A DNA stretch of 64,000 bases from Pollutiaquabacter aromativorans (GTDB taxonomy: Bacteria; Bacteroidota; Bacteroidia; AKYH767-A; 2013-40CM-41-45): positions 744,001-808,000 of the forward strand of contig CP185379.1 of assembly GCA_049177215.1 (NCBI GenBank). Direction: 5' to 3'. The notes under the pieces are model-generated. The model worked only from the letters and a program-made list of their open reading frames with translations, had not been told where the DNA came from and did not search any database. The position numbers were made by a program, and so were the translations under genes. Of this stretch, positions 27,884 through 36,453 are shown one piece after another (position 1 is the stretch's first letter; each line of letters starts with the position of its first letter).

Positions 27884-29668
27884 TTAAAAGTAGTTGACGA
27901 TGCCGAAGTGCACTTTCCCGTTACGAATCTGGAAAGGGTTTTCTGCTTGTCTTCCGAGCGCGTACGAAACGGACAGGATACCCAGCCGGGTTTCGAAATT
28001 GATTCCGGTTCCGAACCCGATAGGCCAATCGTTTCGGTATTCCTGCTTGCGCCTGCGCTCATACCAGGCGGTGTTGCCGAACACGAAGAGAAAGGAGTTC
28101 TGTTCAAGCAGGTAACGCAGCTCTGTTTTACCGATCACAAAGGCAGAGGAGAAGATCGACTCTTCATCGAAGCCGCGTAGCGAGCGCAAGCCTCCGATAC
28201 GGAACAATTCGTTCGTGAAGGCTTCCGGATTGTATTGGTAGGCTCCGATACTACCAAGATTCAATACCAGTCTTCCGCTCACCGGCAGATATACATCCAG
28301 CTTCATTTCGCCGATATACTGCACGGTGCGGAGTTTCAAACTGTCGTATACCAGCGGATTGATGTCGGCGTTCTTGCGAATGTTTCGGTTGCCGGTACTG
28401 ACGCTTGCTTCGATAGCGAATCCGGTTCGTGGATTCAGGCGGTAATCCAGTCGTTCGAAATGTCCGGTCAGCCCATAGCTGAGCAGGCTGATATCAGCGT
28501 AAGGAGGCAATACGGTGATGTTCTCCAGCCCGCTGGTGGATTGAAGATTGCTCTGCTTGTCGTTGAGGAACGCTTTGATGAAATTATTACCTGTAAAGCT
28601 GTAGAATACCCCGATGTTCTTCACTACGTCGGTGAAGACGGTATCACGCTTGAAGAGGTTTAGGTTGCCGTCAACTCCCAACGCCGTGTTGAAGAGGAAT
28701 GGATATTGAAGATGCAATTTCAGGTCCTGTGACCGGGGCGGTAGTTGTTTCCAATTCAGCTCCACGACCTCTCCGCGTTGAAACGAATTCTGTAATCGCA
28801 AATGCGCTTCGCCGGTGAGGTTCAGTTTCCCCGGGCGGGATTCGTCCGGAAGAAAACCGATCACTGCATCGAACTGGCTTGCCTTCTTCTCATTCAGGTA
28901 AAGGTCAAGCCGGGTGATCTTTTCAGCGAACACAACTTGCGATCCCCTGGCTTCCGTAAGGAACGGCAACTCTTTCATCCGGTTGCTGATCCGGCGGACC
29001 AACCGTTCGTCATAGGGATCACCGGGCTGGATCCCGATGTAGTTATGAATGTACACCGGCGCGATCCGGGCGGTACCCTGGATGCGGATGCTGTCGATCC
29101 TGACAAAGGGACCCTTCTCCAATCGCAACGCGGCTTCCAATAAGTCACCGGACAACGACAGGCTGTCGAGTCGTACAGTCGCGAACGGATACCCCGCGTT
29201 TTCACAATTGCGGATGATGTTTTCCAGGATGCGGTCAAGCTTTTCCGGACTGTAGACCTGTTCCTTCAGCCATCGGTTGCGATATCCGGTTCCGCGCAAG
29301 TACGATTCTTCGGCATCCCCGCGGTGAAGTTGCAGCCAGGTATACGATGAGCCCACGTAGAGCTCGCCCATGTAACCCTCGTCGGTACGGCTGAATCCGT
29401 CAAGACCGGCACACAAATAACCGTCGGTGCGCAATTGCCGGATGGCCCGATGCAGGATGTTGACACCGGAAGCGGAGTCGGAAATGACACGCTCCGGAAC
29501 ATAGCTCTTCCGCAAGTCCGCTTCGGTTCGTCCTTCCGGTAGTGAATGCCATACGATGGATAACGCGAACTGACTTTTCTTCTGTGCGCATGTTGCCGCG
29601 GAAAGAAGAACGCCGGTTGCCAGTAAGATCAGCCGGATGAGCCGTTGGTAAATGTGAAGCGAAAACAA
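27884..29668 (-). CDS. Omp85-superfamily outer-membrane protein (POTRA plus beta-barrel)
   Basis: A 594-residue exported protein with signal peptide (ILLATGVLLSAATCAQ, to about residue 29). POTRA-like segments span about 35-270 (YSPEKLDRILENIIRNCENAGYPFA and a second at IRIQGTARIAPVYIHNYIG-like; fragments given as YSPEKLDRILENII and IGIQPGDPYDERLV). The rest is a beta-barrel ending in an aromatic residue (GIVNYF). GGLRSLRGFDEE carries the RGF-type Omp85 motif. It could be a TamA- or ShlB-like insertase or exporter; it is too short for BamA. It is separated by 58 bp from ung and 95 bp from hemE. Confidence 0.82.
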   Translation of the reverse strand: MFSLHIYQRLIRLILLATGVLLSAATCAQKKSQFALSIVWHSLPEGRTEADLRKSYVPERVISDSASGVNILHRAIRQLRTDGYLCAGLDGFSRTDEGYMGELYVGSSYTWLQLHRGDAEESYLRGTGYRNRWLKEQVYSPEKLDRILENIIRNCENAGYPFATVRLDSLSLSGDLLEAALRLEKGPFVRIDSIRIQGTARIAPVYIHNYIGIQPGDPYDERLVRRISNRMKELPFLTEARGSQVVFAEKITRLDLYLNEKKASQFDAVIGFLPDESRPGKLNLTGEAHLRLQNSFQRGEVVELNWKQLPPRSQDLKLHLQYPFLFNTALGVDGNLNLFKRDTVFTDVVKNIGVFYSFTGNNFIKAFLNDKQSNLQSTSGLENITVLPPYADISLLSYGLTGHFERLDYRLNPRTGFAIEASVSTGNRNIRKNADINPLVYDSLKLRTVQYIGEMKLDVYLPVSGRLVLNLGSIGAYQYNPEAFTNELFRIGGLRSLRGFDEESIFSSAFVIGKTELRYLLEQNSFLFVFGNTAWYERRRKQEYRNDWPIGFGTGINFETRLGILSVSYALGRQAENPFQIRNGKVHFGIVNYF

Positions 29669-29726
29669 GTTCTATGACGCGCTATCAACGATGAACGTCC
29701 GACGGTGAAATTAATTGACCCGGGCT

Positions 29727-30410
29727 TCAGGGTAACTGCCAGTTGATAGGAGTTTTCCCGTCCCGGATCAATATTTCGTTCGTTCTCGAAAATGGCTTGC
29801 TGCCGAAGAACCCCCGGTCCGCCGAGAACGGCGAGGGGTGCGGCGATTTCAGTATGTAGTGCTTGGTGGTGTCGATGAGCACTTCTTTTGCCTGTGCAAA
29901 TTTCCCCCAAAGGATAAAGACGATGCCGGATTTCTTTTCAGAAATGGTTCGGATAACCGAATCGGTGAAGGTTTCCCAGCCTTTGCCCTGGTGGGATCCG
30001 GCTTGCCCGGCCCGCACCGTAAGCGTAGCGTTGAGGAGGAGTACTCCTTGATCGGCCCAGGGGATCAGACTACCCGTTGATGGAATCGGATAGCCCAGAT
30101 CGGATCGAATCTCCTTGAAGATGTTCAACAATGAAGGAGGGAATGCTGTTCCGGGCGTTACGGAAAAACTCAGCCCGTGCGCCTGTCCGGGTCCATGATA
30201 CGGGTCCTGACCCAGGATCACGACTTTGATACGGTCAAAGGGAGTGTGTTCGAAAGCGGCAAAGATTTGAGGCCCTGGCGGAAATATCACTTCGCCCGAT
30301 TTTTTCTCCTTTACCAGAAAGGATCTCAGCTCGCTGAAAGAGTCGGCAGTAAAGGCGTCCTTTAACGCGAATTTCCAACCAGCTTCAATTTTGGGGTCTA
30401 TCTGGGACAT
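29727..30410 (-). CDS. ung: Uracil-DNA glycosylase
   Basis: Removes uracil from DNA as the first step of base-excision repair. The 227 residues match family-1 UDGs. The water-activating aspartate D69 lies in GQDPYHGPGQAHGLSF, LLLNATLTVRAGQAGSH is the uracil-binding region, and HPSPFSA (H191) is the minor-groove intercalation loop. The gene appears separately transcribed; a GTTAAAAT/ATTTTAAC inverted repeat lies just before its start. Confidence 0.97.
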   Translation of the reverse strand: MSQIDPKIEAGWKFALKDAFTADSFSELRSFLVKEKKSGEVIFPPGPQIFAAFEHTPFDRIKVVILGQDPYHGPGQAHGLSFSVTPGTAFPPSLLNIFKEIRSDLGYPIPSTGSLIPWADQGVLLLNATLTVRAGQAGSHQGKGWETFTDSVIRTISEKKSGIVFILWGKFAQAKEVLIDTTKHYILKSPHPSPFSADRGFFGSKPFSRTNEILIRDGKTPINWQLP

Positions 30411-30415
30411 AGGCT

Positions 30416-30436
30416 GTTAAAATTACCGATTTTAAC
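30416..30436. promoter_or_regulatory. Inverted repeat just upstream of ung
   Basis: GTTAAAAT (30416-30423) and ATTTTAAC (30429-30436) around TACCG, ending 5 bp before the ung start. Its position suits an operator or a 5' hairpin; no regulator is suggested. Confidence 0.3.
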
Positions 30437-30502
30437 ATGGAATCTGCTCAAAATGATGATTCCCATGTTGATAACTCGGGTAGCATGCATTTAGCAATCT
30501 GT

Positions 30503-30510
30503 TATATTTG
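30503..30510 (+). promoter_or_regulatory. Candidate -7 element for the small lipoprotein
   Basis: TATATTTG matches TAnnTTTG, 73 bp before the ATG at 30584. No clear -33 box. Confidence 0.4.
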
Positions 30511-30583
30511 CCGATCTTTTGATCGTAGGTTTACGACAACAAAATTCAAGAATCTGCGTTCATAAAACGATACCAACGCCGAC

Positions 30584-30718
30584 ATGAAAAAAGTCCTCCG
30601 TTTCTCCCTGTTCATCGCCGCTATCGCCGTGCTCTTCGCTTCGTGCAAAGCCCACGAAAAATGCCCGGCTTACGGTCAGCAGACGAAACCCAAGGCAACC
30701 AGCGATATCCGCGGTTGA
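30584..30718 (+). CDS. 44-residue lipoprotein
   Basis: A tiny ORF with a complete lipoprotein signal peptide: KKVLRFSLFIAAIAVLFASC (C21), then KAHEKCPAYGQ and a short polar tail. It is bounded by its own -7-like element and a terminator, so it is probably a real gene. The CPAYG motif after the lipobox is one I recall from short Bacteroidota lipoproteins; that is memory, not a search. Function unknown. Confidence 0.7.
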   Translation: MKKVLRFSLFIAAIAVLFASCKAHEKCPAYGQQTKPKATSDIRG

Positions 30719-30731
30719 TCTTGTCTGACCC

Positions 30732-30765
30732 CGTTTCAGGCGGCGGATCGGTTTCGGTCCGCCTT
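30732..30765 (+). terminator. Terminator after the small lipoprotein gene
   Basis: GGCGGATC/GGTCCGCC stem (one G-T wobble) with loop GGTTTC, followed by TTTTCTTTTTT. Confidence 0.82.
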
Positions 30766-30773
30766 TTCTTTTT

Positions 30774-31181
30774 TCAGGGGTAATTGAATTTCACAGTTTG
30801 AATCAGATCAGGGTGCAGGCTTAAGGCCACCGGGCACGTACGAGAGGCGTGTTCGAGGATGGCACGATCCTTTTCCGTGTATGCCCGCTTCGGCATCTGG
30901 AATTCCACGACCACTTCACTTACCCGCCTGGGATTGGAGGCCATGATTTTTGTTATGGCGATTTCGGTACCCTCGATCGGAATGTTATGGGTTCGTGCGG
31001 CAATACCCATGATGGTGAGCATACAACTTCCCAGTGCCCCCGCCAGGAGATCGGTTGGAGAGAAGGACTCGCCTTTCCCCTGATTGTCCGGAGGGGCGTC
31101 CGTGAGGAGGGTAGTCCCCGACAATCGGTGACGGGCTTCGGTTCGCAGTTCTCCGAGATAGCGGGTGTGTATCGTTTCCAT
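30774..31181 (-). CDS. OsmC/Ohr-family peroxiredoxin-like protein
   Basis: A 135-residue cytosolic protein of the OsmC superfamily, which reduces organic hydroperoxides with two cysteines. C53 (GALGSCMLT) and C116 (SRTCPVALSLHPD) match the peroxidatic and resolving positions. SPTDLLAGALGSC is the family hallmark. The group is closer to YhfA/OsmC than to Ohr by the C-terminal motif. It is divergent from the outer-membrane-like gene at 31242. Confidence 0.9.
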   Translation of the reverse strand: METIHTRYLGELRTEARHRLSGTTLLTDAPPDNQGKGESFSPTDLLAGALGSCMLTIMGIAARTHNIPIEGTEIAITKIMASNPRRVSEVVVEFQMPKRAYTEKDRAILEHASRTCPVALSLHPDLIQTVKFNYP

Positions 31182-31228
31182 TTGTCAAAGTTAAGGCGGC
31201 CGCCTTGATTCCCGTACCCGGAATTCCG

Positions 31229-31236
31229 TAGTTTTG
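31229..31236 (+). promoter_or_regulatory. Candidate -7 element very close to a start codon
   Basis: TAGTTTTG matches TAnnTTTG but ends only 5 bp before the ATG at 31242. If used, transcription would begin at or near the start codon. A CTTG lies 21 bp upstream. Confidence 0.35.
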
Positions 31237-31241
31237 TAGTG

Positions 31242-32012
31242 ATGATTTCCCGTCTGCTCGTTTTGCTTGTCGTTTCTATGTTGATGGCCGTTCCTGCGGC
31301 TTCGGCACAAGATTCGTTGCGCGTGGCGGATGACGAAACCAACATCCTTTTTAAGAACGAAGCTTCCGGTGGAGTCACCTTCCACAGCAGCGGCCTGGGT
31401 ATCTCTTTCCGCCGCGGCTGGCATTTGACGGGTTACCGCAAACAAATGCTCGACATCGATTTTGTCTCGCTCCGTCACCCGAAGCAATACAAGCAGCCTA
31501 ATCCGTATTATCAGGATTCGCGTCCTTTCTTTTTCGGCAAGCTGAACTTCGTCTATCTTCTGCGTGGCGGTTATGGTCGCCAACAAATCCTGTTCAGCAA
31601 AGGAGAACGGAGCGGAGTAGAGGTTCGGTATAATTATTATGCCGGAGCAAGTCTTGCGCTCACCAAGCCGGTTTACCTGGATGTCCTGGTCGATAACCCG
31701 TTTGATACGCTTTACCGGGTGATTGAAACCCGCCGCTATGACCCCAACGATCCCGACCAACAATCCGTGGAAAACATTTATGGACCCGGACCGTTCTTCA
31801 AAGGGTTCGATCAATTGAAGCCTTATCCGGGAGTCTATGGAAAATTCGCCATTTCATTTGAGTATGGCGGGTGGCAACAAAAGATCACAGCGCTGGAAAC
31901 AGGCGTGGTTGTGGATTACTTCCCCAAAGCCGTTCCCATAATGGCTTATAACAAGAATGAAAACCTGTATGTCAACTTCTACATCTGCCTGCATTGGGGA
32001 GGGAAATGGTGA
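31242..32012 (+). CDS. Putative outer-membrane beta-barrel protein
   Basis: A 256-residue exported protein; an in-frame GTG directly before the ATG is an alternative start. The signal peptide is RLLVLLVVSMLMAVPAASA. The mature part alternates short aromatic-rich strands (GLGISFRRGWHLTGY, FGKLNFVYLLRGGYG, KFAISFEYGGW) and ends in HWGGKW, as outer-membrane barrels do. It is the first of three genes with lipA and gap (33 and 28 bp gaps). Function unknown. Confidence 0.7.
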   Translation: MISRLLVLLVVSMLMAVPAASAQDSLRVADDETNILFKNEASGGVTFHSSGLGISFRRGWHLTGYRKQMLDIDFVSLRHPKQYKQPNPYYQDSRPFFFGKLNFVYLLRGGYGRQQILFSKGERSGVEVRYNYYAGASLALTKPVYLDVLVDNPFDTLYRVIETRRYDPNDPDQQSVENIYGPGPFFKGFDQLKPYPGVYGKFAISFEYGGWQQKITALETGVVVDYFPKAVPIMAYNKNENLYVNFYICLHWGGKW

Positions 32013-32045
32013 AGCACTAGCTGCGGGATCGAGCGAGACAGGATT

Positions 32046-32924
32046 ATGAAAGCAGAAACAGAGACGCACGACGATCAACCCGTTCGAACCGCAAAGCCCA
32101 ATTGGCTGCGGGTGAAACTACCGATCGGAGAAGAATACCAGAAGGTCCGGGAAATCGTGAGCGAACACAAGCTGCACACGATCTGTCAGAGCGGTAATTG
32201 TCCGAATATGGGTGAATGCTGGGGAGCAGGAACCGCGACCTTCATGATCCTGGGAAATGTATGTACCCGCTCCTGCGGATTCTGCAACGTAGCGACCGGT
32301 CGGCCCGAGGCGGTAGATCCTTTTGAGCCGCTTCGCGTAGCGAAGTCCGTGAAGCTCATGGGCGTCAGGCATTGTGTCATTACCTCGGTGGATCGGGACG
32401 ACTTGAAAGACGGGGGCGCTACCATCTGGGCCGAAACGATCCGGAAGATTCGTGAACTCAATCCGGAAACAACTCTGGAGACCCTCATCCCGGATTTTCA
32501 GGGTAACTGGGAAAATCTCCAACAAGTGATAGACGTTCGTCCGGAAGTGATTTCTCATAACCTGGAAACTGTCAGACGCTTGACCAAACTCGTGCGGGTG
32601 CAGGCGAAATATGATCGCAGCCTGGAAGTGTTACGGCGTATTGCCGAAGCAGGCATAGCCGCCAAATCGGGGATCATGCTCGGCCTCGGGGAAAGCCGCG
32701 AGGAGGTAATCGAGTCCATGATGGACCTTCGGACTTCCGGCGTTTCCATCCTGACGCTGGGGCAATACCTTCAGCCGACACGCGAACACCTTCCGGTGAC
32801 GGAGTTCATTCACCCCGACACGTTTGCCTCCCTGAAAGAGGAGGGCCTTCGGATGGGTTTCCGGTATGTAGAAAGCGGTCCGCTCGTTCGATCAAGTTAT
32901 CATGCGGAGAAGCATATTCTCTAA
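32046..32924 (+). CDS. lipA: Lipoyl synthase
   Basis: A radical-SAM enzyme that inserts two sulfur atoms into protein-bound octanoyl groups to make lipoate for 2-oxoacid dehydrogenases. The auxiliary cluster ligands C47, C52 and C58 lie in CQSGNCPNMGECW; the SAM cluster motif CTRSCGFC has C73, C77 and C80. The 292-residue length is usual, and the C-terminal RSSYHAE carries the conserved serine that binds the auxiliary cluster. It lies between a membrane-protein gene and gap, probably co-transcribed. Confidence 0.97.
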   Translation: MKAETETHDDQPVRTAKPNWLRVKLPIGEEYQKVREIVSEHKLHTICQSGNCPNMGECWGAGTATFMILGNVCTRSCGFCNVATGRPEAVDPFEPLRVAKSVKLMGVRHCVITSVDRDDLKDGGATIWAETIRKIRELNPETTLETLIPDFQGNWENLQQVIDVRPEVISHNLETVRRLTKLVRVQAKYDRSLEVLRRIAEAGIAAKSGIMLGLGESREEVIESMMDLRTSGVSILTLGQYLQPTREHLPVTEFIHPDTFASLKEEGLRMGFRYVESGPLVRSSYHAEKHIL

Positions 32925-32952
32925 TGCTCCCGCTTCACGGATACAATTTCAA

Positions 32953-33948
32953 ATGATCAAGATTGCCATCAACGGCTTCGGCCGAATTGGTCGAATGACC
33001 ACCCGCGTGTTGTTGAATATGACAGGCGTTGAAATCGTCGCCATCAACGACCTGACCGATAACGCTACGCTTGCACATCTGTTTAAGTACGATTCCATTC
33101 ATCGCCGTTTCAATGGTACGGTTGAATCGGATGAAAATCATTTGATCCTGAATGGCCGAAAGATCGCCGCGCTGGCCGAGAAGGATCCTTCCAAGTTGCC
33201 CTGGAAGTCGATGGGTGTGGATGTCGTGCTGGAATGTACCGGCAAGTTCACCGATCGTGCGGGTGGAGAAATGCACCTGGCCGCCGGAGCACGCAAGGTG
33301 TTACTTTCTGCTCCGTCCAAAGGAAAAGAGTCGGTCAAGACGATCGTGTTGGGGGTGAATGACGGAGATTTACGGCCGGATGACGCGATCATTTCCAATG
33401 CAAGCTGTACGACGAACAACGCGGCTCCCATGCTCAAGATTCTCGACGATCATTTCGGCATTGAATCCGCATTCGTGACCACGGTGCATAGTTACACGGG
33501 CGACCAGAACATCCACGACGCTCCCCACAAGGACCTGAGGCGGGCACGGGCGGCAGCGGTTAGTATCATTCCAACTACGACCGGAGCGGCGAAAGCGCTC
33601 GGTGATGTGTTGCCGCATCTGAATGGAAAGCTGGGTGGTGCCGGAGTTCGGGTGCCCGCGCCGGATGGTTCACTTACCGACATCACCTGCATTCTCCGAA
33701 AGCAGACCACCGTTGAAGAGATCAACGGCCTGTTCAAGTCGAAGGCGGAAGGCGAACTGAAAGGTATCCTGGAATACACGGAAGACCCGATCGTGTCGAT
33801 TGATATAGTAGGCAACCCGAACAGTTGCATTTTTGATGCGCAACTGACCACCGTACTCGGGAGTATGGTAAAAGTGGTGGGCTGGTATGATAATGAGATC
33901 GGCTACAGCAACCGTTTAGCCGAACTGGCAAGGCGGGTAGGGGTCTGA
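32953..33948 (+). CDS. gap: Glyceraldehyde-3-phosphate dehydrogenase
   Basis: Oxidises glyceraldehyde-3-phosphate to 1,3-bisphosphoglycerate in glycolysis. The start at 32953 (MIKIAINGFGRIGRM) matches the family; an upstream ATG inside lipA would add 17 unrelated residues. The 331-residue protein has the catalytic C152 in SNASCTTNN and H179 in TTVHSYTGD. D33 after the second strand suggests NAD rather than NADP. The substrate loop SCTTNNAAPM has an N where many enzymes have C or S, without loss of a catalytic residue. Confidence 0.96.
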   Translation: MIKIAINGFGRIGRMTTRVLLNMTGVEIVAINDLTDNATLAHLFKYDSIHRRFNGTVESDENHLILNGRKIAALAEKDPSKLPWKSMGVDVVLECTGKFTDRAGGEMHLAAGARKVLLSAPSKGKESVKTIVLGVNDGDLRPDDAIISNASCTTNNAAPMLKILDDHFGIESAFVTTVHSYTGDQNIHDAPHKDLRRARAAAVSIIPTTTGAAKALGDVLPHLNGKLGGAGVRVPAPDGSLTDITCILRKQTTVEEINGLFKSKAEGELKGILEYTEDPIVSIDIVGNPNSCIFDAQLTTVLGSMVKVVGWYDNEIGYSNRLAELARRVGV

Positions 33949-34284
33949 TTGTCGGATAATCGTCCATCAGGACCCTGATTCGCAATCGTCGCCGATACCA
34001 CCGGATTCCATTTACCAAGTTACGCGCGGGATTTTAGCGACAAAATGACCGTTCGAAGCTATTATTCTTGATTTTTAATAAAAAATTGGCAGACAGCTGG
34101 CGCGAGTTTATGCGCCAAAAGTTATGATGAAAATTAACCAATAGGCCTGCGAATGGTGCTTATTTGGCAGCGATTCCTGCGAGCATTGACACTTTTTTAA
34201 GGCATGATTCTTGAACTTCAGCTAAAGAACATCTTTCGGTTGTTAATTGTTAAACGAATAATCAATCCTAATTCCCTAACCGTG
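33949..34284. other. Intergenic region after gap
   Basis: About 336 bp without a convincing gene. A TGGCGC/GCGCCA hairpin (34098-34117) lacks a T run and is a weak terminator candidate for the gap operon. The second half is AT-rich and must hold the promoter of the small basic protein; no consensus element was found. Confidence 0.5.
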
Positions 34285-34449
34285 ATGAATCGCTCGAAAA
34301 GCAAGGGAAAAGTAATCAAGGCCCCTGTAACGACGACTGGACCGCGAATCAAGGTTCAACTCGACCATAAAACCACCATGGTGGTACATAGTATGGCCGC
34401 CTTCAAAATGTGGAAGAAGCGTTACCCCTTGGCGAAAGTTATCGCCTGA
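34285..34449 (+). CDS. Conserved-looking 54-residue basic protein
   Basis: The start at 34285 (MNRSKSKGKVIKAPV) is preferred over an ATG 81 bp upstream, because the added residues look like untranslated leader. The protein is strongly basic and soluble, with IKVQLDHKTTMVVHSMAAF and MWKKRYPLAKVIA. A strong terminator follows, which supports a real gene. I recall similar short Bacteroidota proteins with an LDH.T.VVV pattern, but I cannot confirm it. A nucleic-acid or ribosome-related role is possible from charge only. Confidence 0.65.
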   Translation: MNRSKSKGKVIKAPVTTTGPRIKVQLDHKTTMVVHSMAAFKMWKKRYPLAKVIA

Positions 34450-34471
34450 AAATCAGGTATTTAACATCCCG

Positions 34472-34509
34472 AAAGACGCCTTGGCTGCCAAAGCCGGGGC
34501 GTCTTTTTT
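34472..34509 (+). terminator. Terminator after the small basic protein gene
   Basis: AAAGACGCC (34472-34480) pairs with GGCGTCTTT (34498-34506), with an inner GGCT/AGCC pairing, followed by TTTTTT. Confidence 0.85.
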
Positions 34510-34558
34510 GTATTCCGGCAACTGTTCAAGCGGCCTAACTAAAATATTTTCAGTCGAA

Positions 34559-34589
34559 TTTGAAATTTAAATTGCGATTTCTACCTTTG
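34559..34589 (+). promoter_or_regulatory. Consensus Bacteroidota promoter of the tRNA-tuf cluster
   Basis: TTTG (34559-34562), a 19-bp spacer and TACCTTTG (34582-34589) match the TTTG-N19-TAnnTTTG sigma-A consensus exactly. It lies 48 bp before the first tRNA and is the best promoter in the window. Confidence 0.85.
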
Positions 34590-34637
34590 CAGTCCCTTTT
34601 TCGAGGGGGAAGTGTTCTTTGAAAATCGCGCAATTTC

Positions 34638-34710
34638 GCCGGTGTAGCTCAGTTGGTAGAGCTACTGATTTGTAATCAGTAGGTCGGGGGTTCGAGTCCC
34701 TTCACCGGCT
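34638..34710 (+). tRNA. tRNA-Thr (TGT)
   Basis: A 73-base cloverleaf: acceptor GCCGGTG/CACCGGC, discriminator T, anticodon stem CTGAT/ATCAG with loop TTTGTAA, so the anticodon is TGT. The T-loop is TTCGAGT. CCA is not encoded. Confidence 0.95.
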
Positions 34711-34737
34711 CGCGAATAGATAATTAGTACCAAAGTT

Positions 34738-34820
34738 GGGGAGATTCCAGAGCGGCCAAATGGGGCAGACTGTAAATCTGTTGTCTTACGACTTCGGAGG
34801 TTCGAATCCTCCTCTCCCCA
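34738..34820 (+). tRNA. tRNA-Tyr (GTA)
   Basis: An 83-base class II tRNA: acceptor GGGGAGA/TCTCCCC, discriminator A, anticodon loop CTGTAAA (GTA), long variable arm (TTGTCTTACGACTTCGG region), T-loop TTCGAAT. Confidence 0.95.
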
Positions 34821-34899
34821 CGAAAATTCTTGGACTTCGGAGGGTTTTAGCTTGTGAGAATCAAGCAAAAAGCCGATCTTCGACGCCCCAAAACCACAA

Positions 34900-34975
34900 G
34901 CGGAAGTAGCTCAGTTGGTAGAGCATCAGCCTTCCAAGCTGAGGGTCGCGGGTTCGAGCCCCGTCTTCCGCTCCA
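34900..34975 (+). tRNA. tRNA-Gly (TCC), CCA encoded
   Basis: Acceptor GCGGAAG/CTTCCGC, discriminator T at 34972 followed by encoded CCA. The anticodon stem CAGC/GCTG encloses CTTCCAA-type loop, giving TCC. T-loop TTCGAGC. Confidence 0.95.
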
Positions 34976-35019
34976 AGTACGGATCCGGATCCGGGTTCGC
35001 AGTAATAGTGAATACCAAC

Positions 35020-35095
35020 GCCAATGTAGCTCAGTTGGTAGAGCACATCCTTGGTAAGGATGAGGTCACCAGTTCGATCCTGGTCATTGGCTCCA
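35020..35095 (+). tRNA. tRNA-Thr (GGT), CCA encoded
   Basis: Acceptor GCCAATG/CATTGGC, discriminator T at 35092 plus encoded CCA. Anticodon stem CATCC/GGATG with loop TTGGTAA gives GGT. It is the last tRNA before tuf. Confidence 0.95.
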
Positions 35096-35194
35096 ATAGT
35101 TGATCGTCTGTCTGATCACCAGCTTCCGGTGCGAGTCAGTCGGTCTTAATTGTTTGTACCAACCGATCATTAACAACTAATCATTCGCTAAGCA

Positions 35195-36382
35195 ATGGCA
35201 AAAGAGAAATTTGAACGGAATAAGCCGCACGTGAACATCGGGACGATCGGTCACGTGGACCACGGCAAGACGACGCTGACGGCAGCGATCACCACCGTAT
35301 TGGCTGATAAAGGTCTTGCTGAAACCCGCTCCTTCGACTCGATCGACAACGCTCCTGAGGAAAAAGAGCGCGGTATTACCATTAACACCGCACACGTAGA
35401 ATACCAGACGGACAACCGTCACTACGCGCACGTTGACTGCCCGGGCCACGCCGACTATGTGAAGAACATGATCACGGGTGCCGCTCAGATGGACGGTGCG
35501 ATCCTCGTGGTAGCTGCCACCGACGGTCCGATGCCGCAGACCCGTGAGCACATCCTGCTCGCTCGTCAGGTCGGCGTTCCGAAGATCGTTGTGTTCCTGA
35601 ATAAAGTGGACATGGTGGACGATCCCGAACTGCTCGATCTCGTTGAGATGGAAGTTCGCGAACTCCTCAGCTTCTACGAATTCGACGGTGCCAATACCCC
35701 GATCATCCGTGGTTCCGCTCTCGGCGGTCTGAATAAAGACGCGAAGTGGGTAGAGACCATCATGCAATTGATGGCTGCAGTTGACTCTTACATCCCGGTT
35801 CCTCCGCGTGAAGTCGACAAGCCGTTCCTGATGCCGGTGGAAGACGTGTTCTCCATCACCGGTCGTGGTACCGTAGCTACCGGTCGTATCGAGCGCGGTG
35901 TCATCAACTCCGGCGACGACGTGGAAATCATCGGAATGCAGGAGAAGACGCTGAAGTCGACCGTGACCGGTGTGGAAATGTTCCGTAAGATCCTGGATCG
36001 TGGTGAAGCCGGCGACAACGTTGGTCTGCTGCTCCGCGGTATTGAAAAGACGGATATCCGCCGTGGAATGGTTATCGCCAAGCCGGGCTCTATCACCCCG
36101 CACACCCAGTTCAAAGCTGAGATCTACGTATTGAAGAAAGAAGAAGGCGGTCGCCACACTCCTTTCCACAACAAATACCGTCCTCAGTTCTACCTCCGCA
36201 CCACCGACGTGACGGGTGAAATCACCCTTCCGGAAGGCCGCGAGATGGTCATGCCGGGTGACAACGTAACCATCACGGTCGAACTCATCCAGCCGGTTGC
36301 TATGGACAAAGGTCTGCGCTTCGCTATCCGCGAAGGTGGCCGTACCGTAGGCGCTGGTCAGGTGACCGAGATCATCAAGTAA
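35195..36382 (+). CDS. tuf: Elongation factor Tu
   Basis: A GTPase that delivers aminoacyl-tRNA to the ribosome. It has 395 residues, with G1 GHVDHGKTT, G3 DCPGHADY, G4 NKVD and G5 GSAL, followed by the two beta-barrel domains (RGTVATGRIERG, PGDNVTITVELI). No separate promoter is evident in the 99 bp before it, so it is probably read from the tRNA promoter at 34559, as tufB is in E. coli. Confidence 0.98.
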   Translation: MAKEKFERNKPHVNIGTIGHVDHGKTTLTAAITTVLADKGLAETRSFDSIDNAPEEKERGITINTAHVEYQTDNRHYAHVDCPGHADYVKNMITGAAQMDGAILVVAATDGPMPQTREHILLARQVGVPKIVVFLNKVDMVDDPELLDLVEMEVRELLSFYEFDGANTPIIRGSALGGLNKDAKWVETIMQLMAAVDSYIPVPPREVDKPFLMPVEDVFSITGRGTVATGRIERGVINSGDDVEIIGMQEKTLKSTVTGVEMFRKILDRGEAGDNVGLLLRGIEKTDIRRGMVIAKPGSITPHTQFKAEIYVLKKEEGGRHTPFHNKYRPQFYLRTTDVTGEITLPEGREMVMPGDNVTITVELIQPVAMDKGLRFAIREGGRTVGAGQVTEIIK

Positions 36383-36453
36383 TCCTGATTCTTCAGGATC
36401 ACGTTTCGGCAACGATAGACAGCAGAAATACCCTGCTGTCTATCGTGCCATAA

